DNA of 64,000 bases, from the NCBI GenBank assembly GCA_903905455.1, contig CAIVGN010000238.1, positions 1-64,000 of the forward strand, in the 5' to 3' direction. The notes beneath the pieces are model-generated. The model was not told the origin of the DNA, searched no databases, and saw only the letters and a list, made by a program, of their open reading frames with translations. The stretch comes from an uncultured Archangium sp. Its GTDB lineage: Bacteria > Myxococcota > Myxococcia > Myxococcales > Myxococcaceae. Shown here one piece after another: positions 40,918 to 52,791 of this stretch (its first letter is position 1; each line of letters starts with the position of its first letter). The translations under genes and the position numbers were made by a program.

Positions 40918-43377
40918 ATGAGCACCCCAGTCCTCCCGAAGCGCGCGCGTGTCGTCGTCATTGGCGGCGGAGTCATCGGCTCCTCCGTCGCGTACCACCT
41001 GGCCCACATGGGCTGGAAAGACGTGGTGCTGCTGGAGCGAGACCGGCTCACCTCGGGCACCACCTGGCACGCGGCCGGGCTGATGGTCACCTTCGGCTCG
41101 ACCTCCGAGACGAGCACCGAGATGCGCAAGTACACCCGCGACCTCTACGCGCGCCTCGAGGCCGAGACCGGCCAGGCCACCGGCTTCAAGCCCGTGGGCT
41201 TCATCGAGGTCGCCGCTGATCAGGACCGCCTCGAGGAGTACCGCCGGGTCTCCGCCTTCAACCGCTACTGCGGCGTCGACGTGCACGAGATCAGCCCCTC
41301 GGAGGTGAAGAAGCTCTTCCCCATCGCGAAGGTGGACGACGTGCTCGCCGGCTTCTACGTGAAGGAAGACGGCCGGGTGGACCCGGTCGACGTGACCATG
41401 GCCCTGGGCAAGGGCGCCAAGCTGCAGGGCGCGACCATCCTCGAGGGCGTGCCGGCCCTGGGCGTGGTCATCAAGAACGGCGCGGTGGCCGGGGTGGACA
41501 CGGCCTTTGGCACCATCGAGTGCGAATACGTCGTCAACTGCGCGGGCATGTGGGGCCGGCAGCTGGGCGCGAAGAACGGCGTCAACATCCCGCTCCAGTC
41601 GGCCGAGCACTACTACCTGATCACCGAGAAGATCGACGGCATCAGCCGCGACTGGCCGGTGCTCGAAGACCCGGGCTCCTACGGCTACTTCCGCGAGGAG
41701 GGCGGGGGGCTGATGGTGGGCATGTTCGAGCCGGTGTGCGCGCCGTGGAAGATCGAAGGCGTGCCCCACGACTTCTCCTTCGGCGAGATTCCCCCCGACT
41801 GGGACCGCATGGCCCCGTACCTCGAGAAGGCCATGGCCCGCGTGCCGGTCTCGCAGACCGCGGGCATCAAGAAGTTCTTCTGCGGCCCCGAGAGCTTCAC
41901 CCCCGACCTGCGGCCCGTGGTGGGCGAGGCGCCCGAGGTGAAGAACTACTTCGTGGCCGCGGGCCTCAACTCCATCGGCATCCTCACCGGCGGTGGCCTG
42001 GGCCGGGTGATGGCGCACTGGATCATCAACGGCCGCCCCGACGTGGACGTCACCGGCATGAACATCGACCGGCTGCACGTCTACCAGTCGAACCCCGAGT
42101 ACCGCCGCACGCGCACCGTGGAGTCGCTGGGCATGGTCTACGCCTGCCACTACCCCAGCAAGTCGATGACCACCGCGCGCGACGCCAAGCGCTCGGCCAT
42201 TCACGAGCGGCTCGTGGGCCAGGGCGCGTACTTCAAGGACGTCAGCGGCTGGGAAGGCGCCGACTGGTTCGAAGGCGAAGGCAAGACCCCGCAGCCGGGC
42301 CCGCTGTCCTTCGGCCGCATGGACTGGTGGAAGCACTGGGAGGCCGAGCACCGCGCCACCCGCGAGGGCGTCATCCTCATGGACATGTCGTTCATGTCGA
42401 AGTTCCGCGTCGAGGGGCGTGACGCGGGGCGGCTGCTCAACCAGCTCTCCGCCAACAACGTGGACGCCGAGAAGGGCCGCATCACCTACACCCAGTGGCT
42501 CAACGAGGGCGGCACGCTCGAGGCCGACCTCACGGTCACCAAGTTCGACGACCGGAACTTCTTCGTGGTGGCCAGCGACACCGCGCACCGGCACGTGGAG
42601 ACGCGCATGAAGCGGCTCTTCGGCGACGCCCACGCGTTCTGCTCCGACGTCACCAGCGCCTACGCGCAGCTCAACATCCAGGGCCCGAAGTCGCGCGAGC
42701 TAATGCAGGCGGTGACCTCGGTGGACCTCTCGAACGACGCCTTCCCCTTCCGCGCGGTGACGGAGATCGACATCGGCTTCGCCCGCGTGTTGTGCGTGCG
42801 CATCACGTACCTGGGGGAGCTGGGTTACGAGCTCTACATCCCCACCGAGCAGGCGGTGCACGTGTACGACCGGCTGGTGAAGGCCGGCGCGCCCCTGGGC
42901 CTGCGCCACGCGGGGCTCAAGGCGCTCGCGTCGCTGCGCATGGAGAAGGGGTACCGCGACTACGGCCACGACATCGACAACACCGACTCGGTGCTGGAGG
43001 CGGGCCTGGGCTTCGCGGTGGACCTGAAGAAGGAGGGCGGGTTCATCGGCAAGGACGCGGTGCTCGCCAAGAAGAACGAGGGCCCCTTGAAGCGCCGCAT
43101 CGTGCAGGTGCTGGTGAAGGACCCCGAGCCCCAGCTCTTCCACGCCGAGCCGCTGTGGAAGAACGGCAAGCGAGTGGGCTACGTGCGCGCGGCGTCCTAC
43201 GGGCACACCCTGGGGGGCGCGGTGGGCCTGGCGATGATCGAAGGCGGCGCCGAGGTGGTCGACGCGAAGTTCCTCGCCGAGGGCGACTGGCAGGTGGAGA
43301 TCGCCGGGAAGCGCTACCCGGCGATGGCCTCCATGAAGCCGCTCTACGACCCCGAGAACAAGAAGGTCAAAGCCTGA
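40918..43377 (+). CDS. FAD-dependent dimethylglycine/sarcosine dehydrogenase-type protein with GcvT domain
   Basis: An 819-residue two-module enzyme. The N-terminal DAO module has GGGVIGSS (16-23) for FAD and TSGTTWHAAGL, whose His51 corresponds to the covalent FAD histidine of dimethylglycine and sarcosine dehydrogenases. From about residue 430 a GcvT (folate-binding aminomethyltransferase) module follows, with a GcvT C-terminal barrel at the end. Family enzymes demethylate N-methylglycines and pass one-carbon units to tetrahydrofolate. The substrate could also be a related N-methyl compound. It follows the LysR gene by 23 bases. Confidence 0.88.
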   Translation: MSTPVLPKRARVVVIGGGVIGSSVAYHLAHMGWKDVVLLERDRLTSGTTWHAAGLMVTFGSTSETSTEMRKYTRDLYARLEAETGQATGFKPVGFIEVAADQDRLEEYRRVSAFNRYCGVDVHEISPSEVKKLFPIAKVDDVLAGFYVKEDGRVDPVDVTMALGKGAKLQGATILEGVPALGVVIKNGAVAGVDTAFGTIECEYVVNCAGMWGRQLGAKNGVNIPLQSAEHYYLITEKIDGISRDWPVLEDPGSYGYFREEGGGLMVGMFEPVCAPWKIEGVPHDFSFGEIPPDWDRMAPYLEKAMARVPVSQTAGIKKFFCGPESFTPDLRPVVGEAPEVKNYFVAAGLNSIGILTGGGLGRVMAHWIINGRPDVDVTGMNIDRLHVYQSNPEYRRTRTVESLGMVYACHYPSKSMTTARDAKRSAIHERLVGQGAYFKDVSGWEGADWFEGEGKTPQPGPLSFGRMDWWKHWEAEHRATREGVILMDMSFMSKFRVEGRDAGRLLNQLSANNVDAEKGRITYTQWLNEGGTLEADLTVTKFDDRNFFVVASDTAHRHVETRMKRLFGDAHAFCSDVTSAYAQLNIQGPKSRELMQAVTSVDLSNDAFPFRAVTEIDIGFARVLCVRITYLGELGYELYIPTEQAVHVYDRLVKAGAPLGLRHAGLKALASLRMEKGYRDYGHDIDNTDSVLEAGLGFAVDLKKEGGFIGKDAVLAKKNEGPLKRRIVQVLVKDPEPQLFHAEPLWKNGKRVGYVRAASYGHTLGGAVGLAMIEGGAEVVDAKFLAEGDWQVEIAGKRYPAMASMKPLYDPENKKVKA

Positions 43378-45006
43378 TCAGTTGATGCCCGGGTCGCAGA
43401 GCCCGTTGGTGCAGATGGTCGACGCGCACTGCGTACCCGTGGTGCACGTGGCGCCCACCGGCAGCCCGCAGATGTTGCCGGAGCACAGCCCGTTGAGGCA
43501 GTCGGGGCCCACGTTGCAGGCCGAGCCGTTGGGCAGGCCGGCGCCGCCGTCGCGACGGTCGACCTCGGTGAGGCTGCCGTCGGCGCAGCCGTAGACGATG
43601 CTCACGCGCGCGGTGGAGTCGGTCGCCACCAGGTTACACAGGCCGCCGTAGAAGGTGATGCGCACCGTGGCCGGCGAGTAGTCCCAGCCGTTGCCGTGGA
43701 CCACGTCGCGGTTCTGGAGCACGCCGTTGACGTACACGAAGACCTTGGCCGGGTCGGGCGGGGCGGTGGCGAGGCGGTACTCGCAGCCCAGGGCGCCCTG
43801 GGCGATGAGGTTGAAGGCCGCGAGCAGGCCCGGGGCGTCGTCGGCCTGGTAGTACTTGGTGGCGCCGGGGCGCGCGGTGCCGCCGGCGGTGGCGATGTCG
43901 GCGAGGTTCTGCGCGCTCACGCCCGAGCCGAAGCCCACCACGAAGGTCTTGATGCCCTTCTGCGCGAGGTTGGTGGTGGCCGCCTGGGTGCCGTTGCCCA
44001 TGCAGGTCTCGGAGCCGTCGGTCACCAGCATCACGTAGTTGGCGCGCATGGGGTCGGACAGCTCGGGCACGAGGCCCGCCGCGGTGAGCACCCCGCCGAT
44101 GGGCGTCTTGCCGCCGGGGCCGTTCATGTCGAGGGCGGTGCCGATGGAGGCCGCGCGCTGGTCACCCACGGTCACCGAGACCGGGCCGGGCACGCACTGC
44201 TGGGCGTTGCCGCCGCCCGCGGGGAAGAGCATCAGCCCGAACTGGATCTGCGACTGGTACTGCGAGGTCACCTGCTTGATGGCCGCGGTGCCGATGTCCC
44301 ACTTGGACACGCCGTTGATCAGCTCGGTCATGGAGCCCGACTTGTCGAAGGCGATGAACATGTTGGAGTTCACCTTGGCCGCCTGGAAGAGCTCGCCGCC
44401 GCAGGAGGTCGCGCCGCCGTCGGCCGCGGCCTGAACGCAGGTGCCGTCGCTGGCGCAGGTCGAGCCCATGTTGCAGCCCGAGGTCTTGCAGTCGCTGATG
44501 CACTTGCCCACGGCGTTGCACAGCTGGCCCGCCGCGCAGTCGGCCTTGTCGCCGCAGCCGCCGGTGGGCACGCAGCCGCCGACGGTGGAGCACTTCTCGG
44601 AGGCGGCGCAGTCGGCGCCGGTGGTGCACTTGCCCGCGCAGGTGCCGCTGGCGAGGCAGACCGCGGTGCTGCCGCAGCTCCCGACGCCCTGGCAGCTCTG
44701 CGCGCACAGGCCGGCGGCGGTGCAGGCCTGGCCGGTGAGACAGTCGGCGTCGGCGCCGCAGCCGACCTTGGTGACGCAGCCGCCGGCCTTCGAGCACTTC
44801 TCGTTGGCCTGGCACTGGGTGTCTGCGGTGCAGGTGGTGGCGCAGGTCTGGGTGTCGAGACAGGTCAGGGAGCCCATGCAGTCGGTGGTCGCCTGGCATT
44901 GCGCGCCGACCTGGCCTCCGCCGCAGTTGCAGCCGGCCAGCATCACGGCGGCGCCGAGCGCCAGCAACACCGAGAACTGCCCGCCCGCGAAAGTGATCTT
45001 CTTCAT
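43378..45006 (-). CDS. vWA lipoprotein with cysteine-rich N-terminal region
   Basis: A 542-residue protein with signal and lipobox GAAVMLAGC. Residues 30-215 are cysteine-rich modules (for example CTADTQCQANEKCSKAGGC, and CGADADCLTGQACTAAGLC). A vWA domain follows with a complete MIDAS motif (FIAFDKSGSMTE, then a TPIGG threonine and VMLVTDGSETC). A short cysteine module ends the protein. vWA domains bind ligands through a metal ion. GGAG eight bases before ATG 45006 supports the start. Its stop codon directly abuts the convergent GcvT-type gene. Confidence 0.85.
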   Translation of the reverse strand: MKKITFAGGQFSVLLALGAAVMLAGCNCGGGQVGAQCQATTDCMGSLTCLDTQTCATTCTADTQCQANEKCSKAGGCVTKVGCGADADCLTGQACTAAGLCAQSCQGVGSCGSTAVCLASGTCAGKCTTGADCAASEKCSTVGGCVPTGGCGDKADCAAGQLCNAVGKCISDCKTSGCNMGSTCASDGTCVQAAADGGATSCGGELFQAAKVNSNMFIAFDKSGSMTELINGVSKWDIGTAAIKQVTSQYQSQIQFGLMLFPAGGGNAQQCVPGPVSVTVGDQRAASIGTALDMNGPGGKTPIGGVLTAAGLVPELSDPMRANYVMLVTDGSETCMGNGTQAATTNLAQKGIKTFVVGFGSGVSAQNLADIATAGGTARPGATKYYQADDAPGLLAAFNLIAQGALGCEYRLATAPPDPAKVFVYVNGVLQNRDVVHGNGWDYSPATVRITFYGGLCNLVATDSTARVSIVYGCADGSLTEVDRRDGGAGLPNGSACNVGPDCLNGLCSGNICGLPVGATCTTGTQCASTICTNGLCDPGIN

Positions 45007-45158
45007 GTCTTCGGCTCCTTGTTTCGTTCGGCCCGGCCCTCGGCGGTGCAGTGCCGGGGGGTCCTCGTTGATGGTCTCATGCACGGAGGTACCGCGCATC
45101 TTGCGGGCCCGGCCAAGTGGTGAGGCGCGGCACACCTGAGGTCACTATGTGAGGCCCC

Positions 45159-45794
45159 ATGCGTGTCTTGAGCTTGTTGGTGCTGGGATGGTCTTCGATG
45201 GGGTGGGCGCAGCCGGCGGGGGCGTGGCGGCTCGACGTGGCGAAGAGCGAGCTGGTGGTCAAGGTGTGGAAGACGGGCGCCGCGGCGGCGCTGGCCCATG
45301 ACCACGTGGTGCGCGCGACGAAGTTCTCGGGCGAGGTGTCGCTCGACGAGGCGGGGGCCCCGGAGTCGTTGGCCCTGGCGGTCAGCGTGGAGGTGGCGTC
45401 GCTCGTGCCCGACGAGCCGGAGACGCGGAAGAAGTACTTCATCGTGGGACCCCCGGTGCCGCCGGCCGATCAGCTGAAGGTGAAGGAGCACTTGCTGGGC
45501 GACGAGCAGCTCGACGCGGCGAAGTTCAAGGCCATCAGCTTCAAGAGCGACGGAGTGTACAGGGAAGCGGGCGGTGGTCTCCAGTGTCGGGGCCAGCTGA
45601 CACTGCACGGGGTGACCAGGGAGGTGCGGTTTCCCCTCACGGTGAAGGCGGGGGTGGGGGTGGTCGAAGGGGACGCTTCGGTGCGCCTGAAGACCAGCGA
45701 CTTCGGGGTGGCGCCGTTCTCGACCGCGCTGGGTTTGATTCGGAACAAGGACGAGGTGGAGTTGGTGCTGCACCTGGTGGCGGTGCGGCCGTGA
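45159..45794 (+). CDS. YceI-like secreted protein
   Basis: A 211-residue protein of the YceI superfamily, lipocalin-like barrels that bind isoprenoid or amide lipids. It has a short signal peptide (MRVLSLLVLGWSSMGWA), then WRLDVAKSELVVKVWKTG, HDHVVRATKFSGEVSLD, LTLHGVTREVRFPLTV and the C-terminal VAPFSTALGLIRNKDEVEL. The ligand is unknown. It is divergent from the vWA lipoprotein gene with a 152-bp shared promoter region, and is followed by repeat region A. Confidence 0.85.
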   Translation: MRVLSLLVLGWSSMGWAQPAGAWRLDVAKSELVVKVWKTGAAAALAHDHVVRATKFSGEVSLDEAGAPESLALAVSVEVASLVPDEPETRKKYFIVGPPVPPADQLKVKEHLLGDEQLDAAKFKAISFKSDGVYREAGGGLQCRGQLTLHGVTREVRFPLTVKAGVGVVEGDASVRLKTSDFGVAPFSTALGLIRNKDEVELVLHLVAVRP

Positions 45795-45917
45795 GGTCGT
45801 GAGGCTTCGACGTGCGGAGGCGAACAGCAGCCTGAAGGGTGGCGGTCGTTCGCGGGTCGGCGGCCCTGCGCATCACGAGCGAGCCCCGCGGAGGCGCGGC
45901 GTCTCGATTCTGCAACA

Positions 45918-45961
45918 CTGACGGACTCCGTGGGGGTGCGCACCACCACCGAGTCCGTCAG
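45918..45961. repeat. 44-bp palindrome (family A), copy 2
   Basis: Identical to 35112-35155, with outer arms CTGACGGACTC/GAGTCCGTCAG. Confidence 0.85.
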
Positions 45962-46021
45962 AGTGCAGTGCCCGAGACGAAGCCTGCCGGACCAGTCATC
46001 GTCGCGCCTCGATTGTTCAAC

Positions 46022-46068
46022 AGTGACGGACTTTCAGCGCATGGGGACGACACCAGCAGTCCGTCAGT
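46022..46068. repeat. Diverged palindrome (family A), copy 3
   Basis: Outer arms TGACGGACT (46024-46032) and AGTCCGTCA (46058-46066) match the other two copies. The central part is different. It lies about 100 bases after copy 2 and is also followed by an ACGAAGCCTG block. Confidence 0.7.
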
Positions 46069-46533
46069 GTGCGCTCGCGGGGACGAAGCCTGGACGGGCC
46101 AGTCACCGTCGCGGTCGGGCCGAGGGGCTGCTCAAGCCGAGCACGGCGCTGGGCCACACACCCCCCGCGCTCCCCATGGCTTTGGCCTTTGCCCGCTCCC
46201 AGCGCGTGGCCTCGAGTCGCGCGAACCAACCGCCCAGGCAGCAGCCACTGACTTCCTGTCCTGGCTGCCGAAGGGCAGCACCTGCAGCTGCAAGATGCTG
46301 CTGCTTCAGCGCCCCGCGTCGCCCCTGACGAAAACTGTCGAGGGCCGACGGTGGATCAACCCCCACCGACCGTTCCTGGAAATCGAGGCCACGCCCCGAA
46401 TCCCTCTGAATTCCGGCTGGTTCGCGCGGCAGCTGAGCGCTCCCCTGTCCCCGGCACCCATTCCCAGCGCCGACCGCTGCCGATCGCAGGAGACGAAGAC
46501 CTCCCATCGAAGTGCCACGTCACCGCCGGCCGC

Positions 46534-49500
46534 TCAGGCCCACCTGGTCAACGCCGCCTCGAGGTCAAGCGCCCGTGCCGGCTTCGGCACATGGTCGTCC
46601 ATGCCCACCGCCAGGCAGCGCGCCCGGTCCTCGGCCATGGCGTTGGCCGTCATCGCCACCACCGGCGTGCGCGGCAGGCCCTTCGCCGCCTCCCGCGCGC
46701 GAATGGCCGACGTCGCCTCGAAGCCGTCGAGGTCGGGCATCTGGCAGTCCATGAAGATCACGTCCCACGGGCCGCGCCCGTGAGCCTCGACGGCCGCGCG
46801 CCCGTCCTCCACCAGGGTCACCTCGCAGCCCAGTCGCTCGAGCATGGCCCGCGCGATGCGCTGGTTCACCGGGTTGTCTTCCGCGACCAGCACCCGCCGC
46901 CGCTTCACTTCCCGGGGCGGTGGCAGGGTCTGGGGTGTCGCCATCACCGGCGCGGCCTCCGGCGTCGCCCCCTGCGCGGTGGCGATGGCCCGGGCCACCA
47001 TCTTCCCGAAGGCGGCCGTGGCCACGGGCCGGTGCACCACCGAGGTGAGTCCCGGGCGTTCCCCGCGCCGCTGGGTGTTCGCGGCGTAGAGCACGAAGGC
47101 CGTGCCCCGCGGCGGCGCCGTGGCCAGCACCGGCTCGACCGTGGCCTCCGAGAGCAGCACCGCGTCGAAGCGACCCCGCACCAGCGCCGCGCGCGCCCCG
47201 TCGGTGTCCACCGCCACCTCGACCTCCGCGCCCTCGGCCTCGAGCTGTTCCCGCACCAACCGCCGCTGCAGCGCCAGCCGCTCCACCGCCAACACCCGCT
47301 TCCCGGTGAGCGCCGGCACGCGGGGCGCCGGGCGCGGCGTCTCTTCTTCCAGCGGCAGCGTCACCTCGAAGCACGTGCCTGCCCCCGGCGCGCTCTCGAG
47401 GGTGATGGTGCCGCCCAGCCCCGCCACCAGCCGCCGCGAGATGGCGAGGCCCAGGCCCGTGCCCCCGAAGCGCCGCGAGGTCGAGGCGTCGGCCTGGGTG
47501 AAGGGCTCGAAGAGCACTTGCTGCCGCTCGAGCGGAATGCCCGGCCCGGTGTCGCTGACCCGCACCACCAGCGACGGCCCGCTGCGCTCGAGCTCGAGCA
47601 GCACGTGCCCCGCGGCCGTGAACTTCACCGCGTTGCCTACGAGGTTGGTGATCACCTGCCGCAGCCGCGACGGGTCGCCCCACACGCGCTGCGGCGCCGC
47701 GGCGTCGATGCGCACCAGCAGCTCCACCGGCGTGTCGCGCACCTTGCCGCGGAACAGCTCGACCGTGTCGTAGACCAGCTGCTGCGCGTCGAACACCAGG
47801 CGCTCGAACTCCAGCCGGCCCGCCTCGATCTTCGAGAAGTCGAGCACGTCGTTGAGGATGACCAGCAGCCCCTCGGCGGAGCGGTACACGGTGCGCGCCG
47901 CCTCTTCCTGCTCGGGGTTCAGGTCCATGCCCAGCAACAGCTCGGTCATGCCCAGCACCCCGTTCATCGGCGTGCGGATCTCGTGGCTCATGTTCGCCAG
48001 GAACGAGCTCTTGGCCCGGTTGGCCTCGTCGGCTTTCGCGGCCAGTTCGGTGGCCAGCCGCGACTGCCGCTCGAGCGCTTCTTCGGCGTGCTTACGCGGG
48101 GTGATGTCGGCGCGGATCGAGACGTACTTTTCGATTTTCCCCTGCGGCCCGAAGATGGGCTCCACCAGCGCGTCGACCCAGTAGAAGCTTCCGTCCTTCT
48201 TCTTGTTGCACACCTCGTTGCGCCAACTGTGGCCGCTGGCGACGGTGCGCCACATCTCGGCCCAGAAGGCCTTCGGGTGCACCCCGGAGTTGAGCACCCG
48301 GTGGTTCTTCCCCAGCAGCTCCTCGCGGCCGTAGCCGGTGATCTCGCACAGCTTGTCGTTGGCGCTGGTGATCAGCCCGTCGAGGCCCGCGGTGCTCACG
48401 ATGAACTGTTGATCGATGGTCCGGTAGAGCGCCTCGCGCTCGCGCATCTGCTGGTCGGCCACGCGCTGGGCCTCGCGGAGTTCCTGCGTCATGCGCAGCG
48501 CCAGGTGCAGTGCCTGGGTCCGGCTGCGCCCCGCCAGCCAGGCCACCAGCACCAGTAGCAGCGTCAGGGCGACGCCCGCGGTGCGCTGGCTCTTGGAGGC
48601 GAAGTCGCTGAGCGTGGCCTCGAACTGCGGCGTCGAGCGGGTGTGCATCAGCAGCGTGCGCCCGCCGGCCTCCACCAGGGTGTCGCTCGAGTAGCGGCCC
48701 CCGTTCTCCGGGGCCCCCTTGAGGTGGCCGTCGGGGTCGTAGAGCGAGGCCTCGTCGCTCTTCGCGGTGCCGTCGTAGATGTCGAGGTCGATGAGCCCGT
48801 CGCCCGCGCTGAGGGTGCCGGCGAAGAGCTCGTCGGCGATGATCGGCGCGAAGACGAAGGCCCGCAGCGCGTCGTGCCGCTGCGCCGCCGTGCGGAAGCC
48901 CCGGTCGATGCGAAACACCGGCAGGATCATCAGCATGCCCGTGCGCCCGCCCTCCCCGCGGTGGAGCTGCACCGGCGGGGTGAGCGTCGCCAACCCCGTC
49001 TCGATCGCCCGCTCGAGGGCCACGCGCAGGCGCGGCTCGGCGTTCAGGTCGAGGCCGAGCAGCTCGCGGTTCTGCGCCAGCGGCTCGATGACCGTCACCA
49101 CCGACAGTTGCTCGCCGACCCCGTCGGACTGCACCGCGAAGTCGGGCGCGAAGTCGGCGCGCTGCCGCGCGAGAAAGGCGTCGAGTTGGTCCCGCGGGGT
49201 GGCCTCGATGACCCCGAAGCCGTGCACCCCGGGAAACTCCGCCGAGAGGTCCCTCGATTGGACGTAGGCAAGGAAATCCCGGCGTCCCATGACCTGGTTG
49301 CTGGCGTAGGCGCCCCGCGCACCCTTGAGCCCGTATTCCGGCATCGACAGCCGGCGTCGCGCCTCGGCCAACAGCCGGTCGTGGGCCCTCAAGAAGCGAA
49401 CCTGGCCCTCGGCCTGCTCCCGCTCGGCCGTGCTCTGGGACACGGCCCACGTCACGCACAGGCCCCCCGCGAGCGCCACGAGCATCATCCCGGCCACGGC

Positions 49501-49608
49501 CCAGCGCGTGCGCTGTTCGGCTCTCTGGAGACGGCTTTCCACGTCGGGCCCCAGGCCATGCACGATCGGATCCGCCATCGACCCACCCGGAGGACTCCAC
49601 GCACCCAT
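46534..49608 (-). CDS. CHASE-PAS hybrid histidine kinase
   Basis: A 1024-residue membrane sensor. A membrane segment at ~40-58 and another near 350 enclose a CHASE-like extracytoplasmic domain (residues ~75-330; FPGVHGFGVIEATPRDQL). A PAS domain follows (VSTAGLDGLITSANDKLC, GYGREELLGKNH), then HisKA (NMSHEIRTPMNG), HATPase ([25 protein letters not shown]), a degenerate receiver without its phospho-Asp (FDAVLLSEATV) and an intact receiver (VLVAEDNPVNQ, VIFMDCQMPDLDG). ATG 49578 is an alternative start. It is divergent from a second hybrid kinase. Confidence 0.9.
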   Translation of the reverse strand: MGAWSPPGGSMADPIVHGLGPDVESRLQRAEQRTRWAVAGMMLVALAGGLCVTWAVSQSTAEREQAEGQVRFLRAHDRLLAEARRRLSMPEYGLKGARGAYASNQVMGRRDFLAYVQSRDLSAEFPGVHGFGVIEATPRDQLDAFLARQRADFAPDFAVQSDGVGEQLSVVTVIEPLAQNRELLGLDLNAEPRLRVALERAIETGLATLTPPVQLHRGEGGRTGMLMILPVFRIDRGFRTAAQRHDALRAFVFAPIIADELFAGTLSAGDGLIDLDIYDGTAKSDEASLYDPDGHLKGAPENGGRYSSDTLVEAGGRTLLMHTRSTPQFEATLSDFASKSQRTAGVALTLLLVLVAWLAGRSRTQALHLALRMTQELREAQRVADQQMREREALYRTIDQQFIVSTAGLDGLITSANDKLCEITGYGREELLGKNHRVLNSGVHPKAFWAEMWRTVASGHSWRNEVCNKKKDGSFYWVDALVEPIFGPQGKIEKYVSIRADITPRKHAEEALERQSRLATELAAKADEANRAKSSFLANMSHEIRTPMNGVLGMTELLLGMDLNPEQEEAARTVYRSAEGLLVILNDVLDFSKIEAGRLEFERLVFDAQQLVYDTVELFRGKVRDTPVELLVRIDAAAPQRVWGDPSRLRQVITNLVGNAVKFTAAGHVLLELERSGPSLVVRVSDTGPGIPLERQQVLFEPFTQADASTSRRFGGTGLGLAISRRLVAGLGGTITLESAPGAGTCFEVTLPLEEETPRPAPRVPALTGKRVLAVERLALQRRLVREQLEAEGAEVEVAVDTDGARAALVRGRFDAVLLSEATVEPVLATAPPRGTAFVLYAANTQRRGERPGLTSVVHRPVATAAFGKMVARAIATAQGATPEAAPVMATPQTLPPPREVKRRRVLVAEDNPVNQRIARAMLERLGCEVTLVEDGRAAVEAHGRGPWDVIFMDCQMPDLDGFEATSAIRAREAAKGLPRTPVVAMTANAMAEDRARCLAVGMDDHVPKPARALDLEAALTRWA

Positions 49609-49690
49609 GGGTCATTGATTGTCAGTGGGGTTCAAATGACCTCACTGGAGGGTGCGGCGCGCCCATCATGGGTCGGGTTAGACATTCTCC

Positions 49691-51463
<1,773 letters not shown>

Positions 51464-52170
51464 TGAGGGGCGCCGCCGCCGCGGCCTGCTCCAGCATCCA
51501 GTCCTTGAGGCCCGCGGTGAAGCGCACGCCCCTGGGGATGCTGGTGCTGCTCAGCGCCAGGCCCTTGTACTTGAGCAGCTCGATGCGCGGGTGCCCGGGG
51601 TCGATGCCTACCGGGGCGCGCTTGAGCTTCTCCATGCCGTCGGGGGTCAGCCCGTGCTCGAGCGCCGCGTCGACCAGCTTCTGGGCCACCGGGCCCGTTT
51701 TCTCGTCCACCAGGCGCTTGCGCAGCCGCTGCAGGGCCAAAGGTTCGAGGGCGTAGAAGCCGAAGGCCACGAGGTCTTCGAGGCCGAGGTGGAAGTAGAG
51801 CGCCGCCGGGCCCTCCATGGGCTTGAAGCCCTCGAAGGGCACCAGGGCGGCGACGTGGGTCTTGTAGGGGCTCTTGTCCTTGGAGAAGCGCACGTCGCGG
51901 TTGAGGCGGAAGAGCTTGGGCGGCCCCAGCTTGCGCCCGTGAATCTTCGCAAGCGGCGCGGGCAGCTCGGCCAGCAGGGCGGTCAGCGGCTGGAGCCACA
52001 GCGCCTCGTAGGCGTCGCGGTGGGCGTGGAACCACTCGCGGTTCTGCGCGAGCGACAGTCCCTGGAACCACGAGACGCCGTCCTTGGGGAAGCCAGTGAA
52101 GCGCGGTTCGCTCATGGGCCCCACGCTTACCCCAGAGCAGGCCGGGCCCGGTGTGCTACGCGCGGCCCGC

Positions 52171-52788
52171 ATGGGCTGGACCATCAACTACGAAGTGGAA
52201 GTGACCCCCGGGGCGCTGGCGCCTGACGCCGCGGCCCTCGAGGCCCACCTCGACACCTGGAACGCCCGGCTCTCGACGCTCTGCGAGCCGTACGTGTTGA
52301 AGGCCACCGACCTGCCGGGGCGCTGGCGCGGCTACACCCGGCCGGCCCCCTCGGCCCGGGCCGCCGACGACTACGTGACCCTGGTGCACGCCCTGGCCGA
52401 GCTCGAGGCGCGGTTCCCGGGGCTCTTTGCGACCATCTCCGACGAAGACGGCATCTTGAGCCACGCGCGCCCCTGTGAAATCGACGCCGTCGCGCTGCGC
52501 CGCAGCATGCTCGCGCAGTGGAGCGCCGATGAGCGCGAGCTCGCGGTGCCCGAGTCGGAGGACCCGCAGGAGGCGCTGCTGCAGAACCTCCGCCACGAGG
52601 CGGCCGCCGTGGGCAAGGCCTTCGCCGCCGAGCGCCTCACGGAGGCGGACTTCACGACGCTGGAGGAGCAGGAAGAGCGGCAGCTGACGCTCGAGCTGCA
52701 GCGCCTGGTGGGGGCTCCGGTCGAAGCCGCGCCCCCGCTCCCGCCCAACGTCATCGCGGTGGACTTCAAGAACCGCAAGAAGCGCTGA
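52171..52788 (+). CDS. Hypothetical protein
   Basis: A 205-residue soluble protein beginning MGWTINYEVEV. It has a mixed N-terminal part, an acidic helical region (residues ~115-180, including TEADFTTLEEQEERQLTLEL) and a basic end (DFKNRKKR). No family is recognised. Codon bias is strong, so the gene is real. It is convergent with the AT-hook protein gene, 3 bases apart. Confidence 0.6.
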   Translation: MGWTINYEVEVTPGALAPDAAALEAHLDTWNARLSTLCEPYVLKATDLPGRWRGYTRPAPSARAADDYVTLVHALAELEARFPGLFATISDEDGILSHARPCEIDAVALRRSMLAQWSADERELAVPESEDPQEALLQNLRHEAAAVGKAFAAERLTEADFTTLEEQEERQLTLELQRLVGAPVEAAPPLPPNVIAVDFKNRKKR

Positions 52789-52791
52789 CGG

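Larger units (their letters stand above)
45795..46533. other. 739-bp intergenic region with repeat region A, copy 2
   Basis: No gene is seen. The stretch 45821-46205 matches the repeat region at 35016-35283 and holds two palindromes (45918-45961 and about 46022-46068), so the palindromic unit is duplicated here. The rest (46206-46533) has a small hairpin GCTGCC-GAAG-GGCAGC at 46264-46279 and nothing else recognised. Confidence 0.65.
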
